A model generated the notes under the pieces. That model was not told the DNA's origin and did no database searches. It saw only the letters and a program-made list of their open reading frames with translations. The position numbers were made by a program, and so were the translations under genes. DNA of 64,000 bases from Porticoccaceae bacterium LTM1 (GTDB taxonomy: Bacteria; Pseudomonadota; Gammaproteobacteria; Pseudomonadales; Porticoccaceae): assembly GCA_030252795.1 (NCBI GenBank), contig CP127080.1:756501-820500 (forward strand), given 5' to 3'. Below, piece by piece: positions 18,584 through 26,297 of this stretch. The number at the start of each line of letters is the position of its first letter. Within the stretch, counting starts at the first letter, position 1.

Positions 18584-18608
18584 GGTTTAGGTTTTTTACT
18601 GCCTCCGA

Positions 18609-18642
18609 AAGCCTCTCCCAATACTGGGAGGGGCTTTTTTGT
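18609..18642 (+). terminator. Terminator after the second receptor
   Basis: Stem AGCCTCTCCCA / TGGGAGGGGCT (one G-U pair), loop ATAC, followed by TTTTTTGTTT. This is a strong intrinsic terminator about 25 bases past the stop. Confidence 0.85.
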
Positions 18643-18806
18643 TTCCGTGTAAGGTTCAGCTGAGACAGTTGCCTACGTAGATACAGCCGCTCATAGAGGT
18701 AATTAGTCCCGCGATAAGTCGTAGAGATGGATCTAAAATAAAAAATTAGGGGTATCCATCGATTAAACGTGTCTATGGATACGAAAGAGCGTAATAAGGC
18801 TCTGAA

Positions 18807-18932
18807 GTGGCATTGATGGCTCGAAAAAAGGGCAATGTAGTAGACCTGAATGGGCGGCTTGCGAGTCGTTCCAGGGCTCTCGAGTGCCTGTTTAAAGAGG
18901 ATGGCCGGTTATTGCGGGGGAATCGCCATTAG
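18807..18932 (+). pseudogene. Truncated second FecI-like sigma factor gene
   Basis: A short frame, from GTG 18807 or ATG 18816 to TAG 18932, encodes MARKKGNVVDLNGRLASRSR and continues to LFKEDGRLLRGNRH. It aligns with the N-terminus of the sigma factor at 10542 (RRNNVVDLMGRRQEERERVLEQ, then LFNEHGAALRS). Everything from sigma region 2 onward is missing, and similarity stops where IS3-type transposase remnant sequence begins. It is a dead gene fragment, the trace of a second sigma/fecR/receptor cassette that once followed the second receptor. An upstream AGGGGTA...GTGTCT pair at about 18749-18775 faintly resembles the sigma promoter. Confidence 0.75.
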
Positions 18933-19030
18933 TTCACTAGACACTTTCCAGCCTCATTAAAATACTGACGTTCATACTCTACCGGCGACTATCCATCATT
19001 GGAACTGACCTGCACCCAAAGATAGACCCA
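18929..19030 (-). pseudogene. IS3-family transposase C-terminal remnant A
   Basis: On the minus strand the frame ending at TAA 18929-18931 reads SNDG*SPVEYERQYFNEAG, then KCLVN. SPVEYERQYF after a SxND element is typical of the C-terminal end of IS3-type OrfB integrases. An in-frame TAG sits before SPVEY, and nothing recognisable remains further upstream. Its final stop overlaps the stop of the sigma fragment, so the IS end probably lies at about 18935-18940 and marks the insertion that truncated that gene. Confidence 0.6.
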
Positions 19031-19056
19031 CTTCTTGCTTAGTAAAGTCCAGTTTT

Positions 19057-19155
19057 TCAATTGTTGGTTACTCGGTTTTGCTCTGTTAAATTCTCTCGAT
19101 ACTGTGCGGCAAACTCTGCTGGCGTCAGGTAGCCGAGAAATGAGTGAGGCCTATA
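19057..19155 (-). pseudogene. IS3-family transposase C-terminal remnant B
   Basis: On the minus strand the sequence reads RPHSFLGYLTPAEFAAQYRE, then NLTEQNRVTNN and a stop at 19057-19059. RPHSxLGYLTPAEFA is the classic end of IS3-family OrfB (DDE integrase). The upstream part is gone: similarity ends abruptly at about 19155, against the terminator of the next gene. It is a different IS from remnant A, since both fragments are C-terminal ends. Two insertions and deletions are therefore stacked here. Confidence 0.7.
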
Positions 19156-19158
19156 TGC

Positions 19159-19185
19159 AAAGCCACCTTCTATGAAGGTGGCTTT
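19159..19185 (-). terminator. Terminator of the exported acidic protein gene
   Basis: A perfect 12-bp stem (AAAGCCACCTTC / GAAGGTGGCTTT) with a 3-nt loop lies 15 bases beyond the stop of the minus-strand gene at 19200. Confidence 0.7.
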
Positions 19186-19199
19186 GGGGGGGCTTTGGA

Positions 19200-20054
19200 T
19201 CAACCGCGACCTGGGCGCTCAGGCTTTTCCGGTTTTTCCGGACGCTCGGCGCGTTCCGGGCGCTCTGGTTTTTCCGGTTTCTCAGGCTTTTCCGGGCGCT
19301 CAGCGCGTTCCGGTCTGGCAGGGCGCTCGGCTTTGGTTTTTTCCGGGCGGTCACCGCGCATGGCCATGGACTTTTCCGCTTTATCAGGGCGGGCAGATTT
19401 CAGGCTGCTGATCAGCTGGCCGAGATTGAAGTCCAGTTCATTGGCAATTTTGCCCCAGCCCATACCGTCAGCACGCATTTCCAGAATGCCGGCTTCAACC
19501 TCAACACCGTCTTCTAGATCCAGATCTCCGGCCAGCGCTTCAACAAGCTCCTGAAGGGTTGGGTCTTCAATGCCGCCGGCGTTGAGTTTTTCCTCTGCCA
19601 GTGCCAGAGAGATAAACGCGCCGCCAAAACCGATCTGACCGGTTTCCGGAGTGAAGGTAATGGTGTTTTCCACTTCTACTTCGGTTTGAACGACTTGTTC
19701 AACCTGTACCGGGTTGCCGTCGTCATCGAGTACCGGGTTTCCGTCTGCATCTACTTCATCAACCATTTCGGTGGTTTCCTGAATTTCGATAACGGTTTCG
19801 GTCATGGTGATTTCGGTGCCGTTGCGCAAGCCGTTGATCAGGTTCTGGGTGTTTTCTTCAGAGCCGGCTAGTTCGCCAAAGCTTGCGGCGATGCGGTCAA
19901 TGTTCTGCTGCTCGCCAGAGCTGATGGTTTCCTGGTTGACCTGTTCAACTTCCTGATCGACATCTTCAACGTCGTCTTCAGCCAGTGCCGGCAGAGCGCC
20001 AACCAGAGCCAGGCTAGAGCACAGGGCAAGTGTTTTCAGAGTTGGGTATTTCAT
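19200..20054 (-). CDS. Exported acidic protein with a Pro-Glu-Lys/Arg repeat tail
   Basis: The 284-residue product is not recognised as a named family. It has a signal peptide (MKYPTLKTLALCSSLALVGALPALA), then a very acidic segment (EDDVEDVDQEVEQVNQE), a central part with two or three helices, and WGKIANELDFNLGQLISSLK near residue 215. That motif resembles short helical motifs in exported proteins annotated only as hypothetical. The last ~45 residues are a low-complexity tail of PEK and PER triplets alternating with RAERPEK. The tail is mixed-charge and probably disordered; it could bind cell wall or polyanions (inference). It follows the outer-membrane protein gene by only 52 bases on the same strand, so the two are likely co-transcribed and may act together. 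The start has a GGAGG site. Confidence 0.7.
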   Translation of the reverse strand: MKYPTLKTLALCSSLALVGALPALAEDDVEDVDQEVEQVNQETISSGEQQNIDRIAASFGELAGSEENTQNLINGLRNGTEITMTETVIEIQETTEMVDEVDADGNPVLDDDGNPVQVEQVVQTEVEVENTITFTPETGQIGFGGAFISLALAEEKLNAGGIEDPTLQELVEALAGDLDLEDGVEVEAGILEMRADGMGWGKIANELDFNLGQLISSLKSARPDKAEKSMAMRGDRPEKTKAERPARPERAERPEKPEKPEKPERPERAERPEKPEKPERPGRG

Positions 20055-20106
20055 TTATAGCTCCCTCCTGTTTGGCACATCGCCGATACAGGTGTTTGGT
20101 TCGTCG

Positions 20107-20883
20107 TTAAAACTTGTGAATCATTTGTACGCCCATGCCTTGATCGGGGCTGCCATCGCTCAGGCCGATATAGACATAGGGGGTTACTTTCCAGTCGTTG
20201 GACAGTCGGTAGTTCACGTAAGTAAACAGTTCCAGGCTGTCGTCCGCATTTGAGGCGGATTGTTGGAAGTCCAGTGAGGCACCGATATGGGTGTCGTCAG
20301 AGAGTTTCCAGTCAGCACCAGTGGACAGGTAGAAGACGTTGTCGAGTTCGTAGCCGCTGGGGTCGCCCTTGATTTTGTAGGCGACGCTGACCAGTGGAGT
20401 CAGGCGGCCCATTGAATAGGCCCAATCGGCCTGCAGGGTGTAATCCACTTCGCCGGTGCCCAGTTGCTTGTCTTCATCGGCGGTAGGCAGCTTAATCTTT
20501 GCAGTCAGGTCCAGATAGCCTAATTCCTGCGGGAATGATTGCAGTTCGTAGCCGAGGCTGGCCCAGATGTCGCCAAAACCGGATTCGCTGCTGGTGGTCA
20601 TTCCGCCGGAACCGACCACAACGCCACCATCACCACCACCTACTACGGTACCGGGGCCGTCAATTTCCAGCCAGGCAGCGCTGACTTTAGCGGTCCAGGG
20701 GCCGCTCTTGCGGCTGATGGACACCGGCAGGTAGGTAATGTCGGTGTCTACAGGGTCATCATAGGAACCACTGCTGAAGTCGGTGCCAAAGCTGATTTTC
20801 CATTCCTCATTGGTATCTGCCAAAGTGTTGGCGCTGACCGACAGGCCAAGCATCAGGGCAGAAAAAAGTTTTGTGTATTTCAT
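20107..20883 (-). CDS. Outer-membrane beta-barrel protein, transporter/porin-like
   Basis: The 258-residue protein has a signal peptide (MKYTKLFSALMLGLSVSANTLA) and alternating amphipathic strands throughout (WKISFGTDFSSGSY, WTAKVSAAWLEI, DWKVTPYVYIGL). It ends MIHKF, whose terminal Phe fits BAM-dependent barrel insertion. A glycine-rich loop (VVGGGDGGVVVGSGG) near residue 80 is probably extracellular. Length and strand number suggest a 10-12-strand barrel. The function is unknown; relatives are usually labelled transporter or outer membrane protein. It is the first gene of the two-gene unit with the acidic protein downstream. Confidence 0.75.
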   Translation of the reverse strand: MKYTKLFSALMLGLSVSANTLADTNEEWKISFGTDFSSGSYDDPVDTDITYLPVSISRKSGPWTAKVSAAWLEIDGPGTVVGGGDGGVVVGSGGMTTSSESGFGDIWASLGYELQSFPQELGYLDLTAKIKLPTADEDKQLGTGEVDYTLQADWAYSMGRLTPLVSVAYKIKGDPSGYELDNVFYLSTGADWKLSDDTHIGASLDFQQSASNADDSLELFTYVNYRLSNDWKVTPYVYIGLSDGSPDQGMGVQMIHKF

Positions 20884-21116
20884 TGCTATTCCTATTACTT
20901 TTTTACTAGTTACTGTTTTATTGCGTATTTGTTCTACACAGTATAGGTGCCCACTCTAGAGCAACCCAGCCCGCTTTGATGTGAATGCCTTGGCAATCCC
21001 CGGCATCGTATCTTCACGTTTGTGACCAAATTACAGGGTCCGGTTTGTCCCTGTTGGTGTCCGTATAGTTTGGTCCCGGTTGCATTCTGGCAGTAACCTC
21101 CCTACAATGTCGCGCC

Positions 21117-21146
21117 CCCGAATAGCCCGAAGGGGTTGTATTCGGG
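21117..21146 (+). promoter_or_regulatory. Candidate rpsF leader hairpin
   Basis: A perfect 8-bp stem (CCCGAATA / TATTCGGG) encloses GCCCGAAGGGGTTG, about 60 bases before rpsF. In many bacteria the rpsF leader binds the S6:S18 complex for autoregulation through a hairpin with a CCG element. This hairpin is in the right place, but I cannot confirm the exact consensus. The remainder of the ~325-base gap (20884-21208) shows no gene. Confidence 0.35.
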
Positions 21147-21208
21147 CACTCCTTGCCTCACCGCCCACTGATTTGCGGGAGGCTGAACATAAACCGAAAG
21201 GAGCAACA

Positions 21209-21661
21209 ATGAGACACTACGAAGTTGTGTTCATGGTTCACCCGGACCAGAGCGAACAGGTTCCGGCTATGATCGAGCGTTACACCAAAGCTGTTGAAGC
21301 GGCTGAAGGTAAGGTTCATCGCCTGGAAGACTGGGGTCGCCGTCACCTGGCTTACCCGATCAACAAAATCCACAAAGCACACTATGTTCTGATGAACATT
21401 GAGTGCCCGCAGGACGTACTGGACGAAATGACGTCCAACTTCCGTTACAACGACGCTGTTTTGCGTAACCTCGTAATCAAGTGCGATGAAGCTGTGACTG
21501 AAGACTCTGCGATCATGCTGGCTGAAAAAGCCGAGAAAGCTGAGCGCGAGAGCCGCGACCGTCGTCGCGAAGAGCGTCAGGCTCGCGAAGAGGCCAAGGC
21601 TGCTGAAGCCAAAGCTGAAGAGACAGAAGAAGCTTCTGAAGAAGCTGGCGAGGAGGAGTAA
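21209..21661 (+). CDS. rpsF: 30S ribosomal protein bS6
   Basis: [20 protein letters not shown] is the characteristic start of bS6; ATG 21209 has GGAG nearby and the family start. The globular domain covers about 1-95 ([20 protein letters not shown] binds 16S rRNA and pairs with bS18). It is followed by a ~50-residue highly charged Ala/Glu/Lys tail, longer than in E. coli. In E. coli the C-terminal tail is modified by RimK-added glutamates; this protein already ends in EEAGEEE. It leads the rpsF-rpsR-DUF2232-rplI operon. Confidence 0.97.
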   Translation: MRHYEVVFMVHPDQSEQVPAMIERYTKAVEAAEGKVHRLEDWGRRHLAYPINKIHKAHYVLMNIECPQDVLDEMTSNFRYNDAVLRNLVIKCDEAVTEDSAIMLAEKAEKAERESRDRRREERQAREEAKAAEAKAEETEEASEEAGEEE

Positions 21662-21664
21662 TCC

Positions 21665-21892
21665 ATGTCACGTTTTAACCGTCGTCGTAAGTTCTGCCGT
21701 TTCTCTGCAGAAGGTGTAAACGAGATCGACTACAAAGATCTGGATACTCTGAAGGCGTATATCACTGAGACCGGCAAGATCGTTCCTAGCCGTATCACTG
21801 GTACCAAGGCCAAGTATCAGCGTCAGCTGGCTACCGCTGTTAAGCGCGCCCGCTTCCTCGCTCTGCTGCCTTACACCGACAGCCACAAGTAA
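21665..21892 (+). CDS. rpsR: 30S ribosomal protein bS18
   Basis: A 75-residue basic protein ([20 protein letters not shown], then [29 protein letters not shown]) that matches bS18 over its whole length. It binds 16S rRNA in the platform as a heterodimer with bS6. It starts three bases after the rpsF stop, which couples expression of the two partners. Confidence 0.98.
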   Translation: MSRFNRRRKFCRFSAEGVNEIDYKDLDTLKAYITETGKIVPSRITGTKAKYQRQLATAVKRARFLALLPYTDSHK

Positions 21893-21910
21893 GAGATAGA
21901 ACCGACTGCT

Positions 21911-22750
21911 GTGCGCGCCCTGGCTGAGTTCATTATGCGTGGGCGCCTGCAAGCGGCGGTCGTAGCGTTTGTTGGCAATTTATTGCCATTTATCAGTCCC
22001 GCTGCGGTGGGATTGGTAGCCCTGAGAAAAGGGCCACTGGAAGGGTTGCTAACCCTGATGTGGGCAGTTTTACCGGTGGTGCTAATGTTTAGCGCCGAGG
22101 TTCCGGTAGAGCTGATTACCTCACTGGCACAGCTGGTGATCCTGTGGTTCGCAGCGGATCAGCTCCGCCGTTCTCAATCGTGGGCCATGGCCATTTTGGT
22201 AGTGGTTGGATTGAGCGGTTTGGCCGGTATGGTCTTCAATATGACCCTTCCCGAGGGGGTATTGATGGAGCAAATCAGGCAAATGTTTGAGAGATTCGTG
22301 GTGGGGCAGCCGGCTGATGTGCAGCTGGATCAGGCAACCGTATTGTCGGTGCTGGTCATATTGACCGCATTGGCGACCGTAATCAGCCTGGTACTGGCGC
22401 GCTGGTGGCAGGCGATGCTCTATAACCCCGGGGGTTTCCGGGCTGAGTTTCACCAACTGCGGTATTCAATGTCGGTGGCTTTTGGCCTGGTGGGAGCCAT
22501 TCTGGTTTGCACAGTGTTGGAAGGTAACTTCCTGGTGTGGATCAATGTGCTGGCTCTGCCGCTAATGATAGCTGGTGTATCTCTGGTTCACTGGCTGGTT
22601 GCGGAACGCAACCTGGGGCTACAAACGCTGGTTCTGTTTTATATAGGGGTAATGGTTATACCGATACTGTTTATCCCGATGCTGGTGGTGATTGGTTTTA
22701 CCGACAGCATGGTGAATTTGCGATCCAGGCTTAAGTCTGGAGCAAGCTAA
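21911..22750 (+). CDS. DUF2232 family integral membrane protein
   Basis: The 279-residue protein has about seven to eight hydrophobic helices and almost no soluble part. It starts at a GTG (MRALAEFIMRGRLQAAVVAF); an ATG 11 codons later is an alternative. A DUF2232 membrane protein between rpsR and rplI is a conserved arrangement in pseudomonads and relatives. Function is unknown. Its position within a ribosomal-protein operon suggests growth-linked expression. Confidence 0.8.
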   Translation: MRALAEFIMRGRLQAAVVAFVGNLLPFISPAAVGLVALRKGPLEGLLTLMWAVLPVVLMFSAEVPVELITSLAQLVILWFAADQLRRSQSWAMAILVVVGLSGLAGMVFNMTLPEGVLMEQIRQMFERFVVGQPADVQLDQATVLSVLVILTALATVISLVLARWWQAMLYNPGGFRAEFHQLRYSMSVAFGLVGAILVCTVLEGNFLVWINVLALPLMIAGVSLVHWLVAERNLGLQTLVLFYIGVMVIPILFIPMLVVIGFTDSMVNLRSRLKSGAS

Positions 22751-22789
22751 AAGTTTTGACTTTCGAGTCTGAAGAATGAGGATACCGAG

Positions 22790-23239
22790 ATGGAAGTAAT
22801 CCTGCTGGAAAAAGTTGGCAAGCTGGGCAACATTGGCGACAAGGTCAATGTTAAAGCCGGTTATGGCCGCAACTATCTGATCCCGAACGGTAAAGCAGTA
22901 TTTGCTACTGAAGCGAACGTTGCCGAGTTCGAAGCACGTCGCGCCGAGCTGGAAAAAGCCGCTGCCGAGAAACTGGCTGCAGCTGAAGAACGCGCTGCCA
23001 AGCTGGAAGGTGTTGAAATCACCATCGAAGCTAACGCTGGCGACGAAGGCAAGCTGTTCGGTTCTGTAGGCACCGACGCTATCGCCGATGCACTGGCCTC
23101 TACTGGCGCTGACGTTCTGAAGAGCGAAGTGAAGCTGCCGGAAGGCGCTCTGCGTGAACTGGGCGAGTACGAAATCGACGTACAGCTGCACGCTGAAGTG
23201 TTTGCTACTGTGAAACTGAACGTGGTTGCCCAAGCGTAA
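22790..23239 (+). CDS. rplI: 50S ribosomal protein bL9
   Basis: [20 protein letters not shown], followed by [20 protein letters not shown], is the diagnostic bL9 N-terminal domain that binds 23S rRNA. A long connecting helix rich in Ala/Glu/Lys (about 40-75) and a C-terminal domain complete the 149 residues. It is the last gene of the ribosomal operon, followed by a terminator. Confidence 0.98.
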   Translation: MEVILLEKVGKLGNIGDKVNVKAGYGRNYLIPNGKAVFATEANVAEFEARRAELEKAAAEKLAAAEERAAKLEGVEITIEANAGDEGKLFGSVGTDAIADALASTGADVLKSEVKLPEGALRELGEYEIDVQLHAEVFATVKLNVVAQA

Positions 23240-23276
23240 CTCACAGGTAGTTTCATTCGGATTAAAAATCCGTAAG

Positions 23277-23335
23277 AATACGGCACTGTTCTGAATCCTT
23301 CGATACGACGGATTTTGGTTCAGTGCCGTATTTGT
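23277..23335 (+). terminator. Terminator of the rpsF-rplI operon
   Basis: Outer stem AATACGGCACTG / CAGTGCCGTATT, inner stem AATCC / GGATT, then TTGTTTGTG. It starts about 37 bases past the rplI stop and separates that operon from dnaB. Confidence 0.65.
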
Positions 23336-23396
23336 TTGTGTCGCCTATTGCTGTTGTGGCTACACTGAATGTTCCTCGACAATAACGATATCGCCC

Positions 23397-24836
23397 ATGA
23401 CAGAAGCCGTAGCCCTGGATGATTTTCGCGCTGACTCCAAGCGCCAGTTGCCGCATTCGGTAGAAGCCGAGCAGGCTGTTCTGGGCGGGCTGATGCTCGA
23501 CAACAGCGCGTTTGAAAATGTGGCGGCGGTAATCCGCGAGGACGACTTCTACAGTCACAATCACCGCATTATTTTTGCTGCGATCAGCGAGCTAGCCAGT
23601 GCCGAGCAGCCGCTTGATCCGGTCACTCTGTCTGAGCACCTGGAAAATAATGGTGATCTCGGCCCAGTGGGTGGCCTGGAGTATCTGGCTGATCTTGCCG
23701 CTAATACACCCAGCTCTGCGAATATCGCCGCCTACGCCCAGATTGTTCTAGAGCGTTCCATTGTTCGCCAGCTGATCAGCGCCTCAAGCGAGATTGTTCA
23801 ACGCGGTTATCAACCATCCGGCTGGGACAGCAGCCGCTTGCTGGCCGAGGCGGAGCGAAAGCTCAACGAAATTATGGAAAGCCGTCCAAAGCAGGGCGGT
23901 TTCCACGAGGTCAACGCACTGCTCAAGCAGGCGGTGGAAAAGATTGACGAGCTGTTCAATCAGGATGGTGGCCTGACCGGCCTCAGCACCGGTTTCCGGG
24001 ACCTCAACAATATTACTTCGGGCTTCCAGGAATCCGACATGATCATCGTCGCTGGTCGTCCATCTATGGGTAAAACCACCGTATCGATGAATATGGTGGA
24101 GCACGCTGTAATGAACCAGGACCAGCCGGTATTGGTATTCAGTCTTGAGATGCCTGCGAGCCACCTGATGACGCGTATTCTGTCGTCGGTGGGCAAGATC
24201 GACTCCAAGAAAATGCGCGACGGCCAACTTGGCGAAGACGACTGGCCGCGGTTGAGCAATGCCGTGCAGCGAATGAAAGACCGTCCGTTGTTTATCGACG
24301 ATACCCCCGGTATTTCGCCGATGCAGATGCGCACCCGTATTCGCGAGCTGACACGTAACCAGCGTGATCTGTTGAAAAAGCAGAATCCCGATTGGAATGA
24401 AGAGCAGCTCGACACCAAGAGCCTGCCAGCGCTGATCATGATTGACTACATCCAGCTGATGAGCGGCAGTGTTCCGGCGGAGAGCCGTACTCAAGAGGTA
24501 TCGCAGATCTCCCGGGAACTGAAAATGATCGCCCGTGAATTCAAATGTCCGATCATTGCCCTGTCTCAGCTCAGCCGTAATGTTGAGCAGCGCCCCAATA
24601 AACGCCCGGTCAACTCTGACCTGCGTGAATCCGGTGCCATCGAGCAGGACGCCGATATCATTATGTTTGTATACCGCGATGAGGTGTACAACGAAGACTC
24701 CCCAGACAAGGGCATTGGCGAATTGATTATCGGAAAACACCGTAACGGTGAACTCGGCACAGTGCGACTGGCGTTCCTCGGTAAATACACTCGCTTTGAA
24801 GACTTGGCTGCTGATTACTTTGCGCCAGAGTATTGA
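23397..24836 (+). CDS. dnaB: Replicative DNA helicase DnaB
   Basis: The 479-residue product has the N-terminal DnaB domain (PHSVEAEQAVLGGLMLDN, about 20-37) that contacts primase, a linker, and a RecA-like helicase domain with Walker A GRPSMGKTT (about 221-229), Walker B region LIMIDYIQLM, and KHRNGELGTV near the C-terminus. It forms the hexameric ring that unwinds DNA at the fork. It follows the rplI operon, as in many gammaproteobacteria, but has its own start after a terminator. No intein or insertion is seen. Confidence 0.98.
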   Translation: MTEAVALDDFRADSKRQLPHSVEAEQAVLGGLMLDNSAFENVAAVIREDDFYSHNHRIIFAAISELASAEQPLDPVTLSEHLENNGDLGPVGGLEYLADLAANTPSSANIAAYAQIVLERSIVRQLISASSEIVQRGYQPSGWDSSRLLAEAERKLNEIMESRPKQGGFHEVNALLKQAVEKIDELFNQDGGLTGLSTGFRDLNNITSGFQESDMIIVAGRPSMGKTTVSMNMVEHAVMNQDQPVLVFSLEMPASHLMTRILSSVGKIDSKKMRDGQLGEDDWPRLSNAVQRMKDRPLFIDDTPGISPMQMRTRIRELTRNQRDLLKKQNPDWNEEQLDTKSLPALIMIDYIQLMSGSVPAESRTQEVSQISRELKMIAREFKCPIIALSQLSRNVEQRPNKRPVNSDLRESGAIEQDADIIMFVYRDEVYNEDSPDKGIGELIIGKHRNGELGTVRLAFLGKYTRFEDLAADYFAPEY

Positions 24837-24891
24837 GTGTTGAGCTGAGAATTATTGTTGCGGTCAGTGCGGAGTTTAATTTCTACGCTGT

Positions 24892-25028
24892 TGGTCGCAC
24901 GTCGCACGATTAGCTCGAGCCAGTAGAGAATTTATCTTACTCATTAAATTCAGAAGGGTACCGCCGCCCCTAATTTAGTAAAATGAACCCGCTTTTAGCG
25001 TGCGACGTGCGACGTCAGACGTGCGACC
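24892..25028. repeat. GTCGCACGTCGCACG-type inverted repeat element
   Basis: TGGTCGCACGTCGCACG at 24892-24908 is mirrored by CGTGCGACGTGCGAC at 24999-25013 and ACGTGCGACCA at 25018-25028. The ends are inverted copies, and the short unit is itself repeated. The ~137-bp element fills most of the dnaB-panC gap, and nothing in it looks coding. It is probably a small interspersed repeat. Confidence 0.5.
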
Positions 25029-25083
25029 ACTAAAAATGAGCTCCCAATCCCAATCACCACTTGAAATCACTTACTGAAGAAAA

Positions 25084-25932
25084 ATGAAAGTATTCCATAC
25101 AGTTCAGGGCATCCGTGATGCCGTCCGCACCGAGCGTCTTGCTGGCAAACGTATCGGCTTTGTTCCCACTATGGGCAATCTGCACGAAGGGCACTTGCAG
25201 CTGGTTCAGCTGGCGCAGAAAACTTGCGATGTGGTGGTGGTGAGTATTTTTGTAAATCCGCTGCAGTTTGGTTTGAACGAAGACTGGGAAAAGTACCCGC
25301 GCACTATCCAGAACGATATTGCCAAGCTGGAAGGGGTTGGCTGCGACTACCTGTTCAATCCCACGGAAAGTGAAATTTACCCGAATGGTATGGCAGACCA
25401 GACCCGTGTGGTGGTGCCTACCATGACCGATATTCTCTGCGGTGCCAGTCGCCCTGGTCACTTTGAGGGTGTTACCACGGTGGTTTCCAAACTGTTTCAT
25501 ATCGTGCTGCCGGACGAGGCGGTATTCGGTATTAAGGATTACCAGCAGCTGGCAGTGATTCGTCGCATGGCTGAGGATCTCTGCATTCCGGTCGAAATTA
25601 CCGCTGCACCTATTGCACGCGATCATGATGGCCTCGCATTGAGTTCTCGCAACAGTTACATCACCGAGGAAGAGCGCCCGAAAGTAATGGTGTTAAATGC
25701 CACCTTGAATTGGGTCAGTGAGCAGATTTCCGGTGGACGTCGGGATTTTCAGGTTCTGGAACAGGAAGGGACAAAGCGTATTGAAGCTGAAGGTTTTAAG
25801 GTTGATTACTTCAGTATTTGTAACGCCAAAACCCTGGAGCCAGGTGCTATTGATGATACCGAGCTGGTCATACTGGGTGCTATGTACACCAGTCAGGCTC
25901 GGTTGATTGATAATGTGACTGTCTCGATTTAA
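25084..25932 (+). CDS. panC: Pantothenate synthetase (pantoate-beta-alanine ligase)
   Basis: PanC joins pantoate and beta-alanine with ATP, the last step to pantothenate and hence CoA. The 282 residues show [14 protein letters not shown] (about 27-40; nucleotide-binding HIGH-like motif), [26 protein letters not shown] and the KMSKS-like LSSRNSYI. It is usually next to panB (and panD); here panB is absent and a repeat element precedes the gene. The ribosome site (GAAGAAAA) is modest. Confidence 0.97.
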   Translation: MKVFHTVQGIRDAVRTERLAGKRIGFVPTMGNLHEGHLQLVQLAQKTCDVVVVSIFVNPLQFGLNEDWEKYPRTIQNDIAKLEGVGCDYLFNPTESEIYPNGMADQTRVVVPTMTDILCGASRPGHFEGVTTVVSKLFHIVLPDEAVFGIKDYQQLAVIRRMAEDLCIPVEITAAPIARDHDGLALSSRNSYITEEERPKVMVLNATLNWVSEQISGGRRDFQVLEQEGTKRIEAEGFKVDYFSICNAKTLEPGAIDDTELVILGAMYTSQARLIDNVTVSI

Positions 25933-26003
25933 GCCAAACTATCCCCTCTTTATGTCTGACACTAACTAGCAGGCTGTTTCTAAACAAAAAAGTAGGCTTG
26001 AGA

Positions 26004-26191
26004 TCAATGGCACTTGGTTAAGCCTGATGTTGCATATTTACAGCGGCATCCGTCATTCCCGCGCAGGCGGGCGAGGTGCTACATGGACGTAGCGCTTACC
26101 GAACCAAGGGATGTAATCCATGCAGTTCGCAGCTCGAAACCAAATGGATCCCCGCCTACGCGAGGATGACGGGCTTAACTAAGTGCCATTG
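26004..26191. mobile_element. 188-bp non-autonomous element with inverted ends and 9-bp flanking direct repeats
   Basis: CAATGGCACTTGGTTAAGCC at 26005-26024 is mirrored at 26172-26191 with one mismatch. The direct repeat GGCTTGAGA flanks the unit exactly (25995-26003 and 26192-26200), as a target-site duplication would. Inside is a second palindrome: CGTCATTCCCGCGCAGGCGG at 26051-26070 against CCCGCCTACGCGAGGATGAC at 26151-26170. No transposase is present. The 9-bp duplication suggests mobilisation by an IS4-like or other cut-and-paste transposase, which is inference. It fills the panC-acs gap. Confidence 0.6.
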
Positions 26192-26297
26192 GGCTTGAGA
26201 CTTTTTAAATTCTCCTTTTTGCGTGTCTCCCCTTACTGGGTTATGGTTTCAGCATTCTAAAAAAATCATAATTGATAACCCAAAACAGGGACTTTCT

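Noticed and set aside
19200-19340. Short tandem repeats that could suggest a CRISPR or minisatellite
   Set aside because: They encode the in-frame PEK/PER tail of an exported protein; no regular repeat-spacer pattern.
23784-24740. 318-codon minus-strand frame opposite dnaB
   Set aside because: Antisense to dnaB; no ribosome site and unlikely composition.
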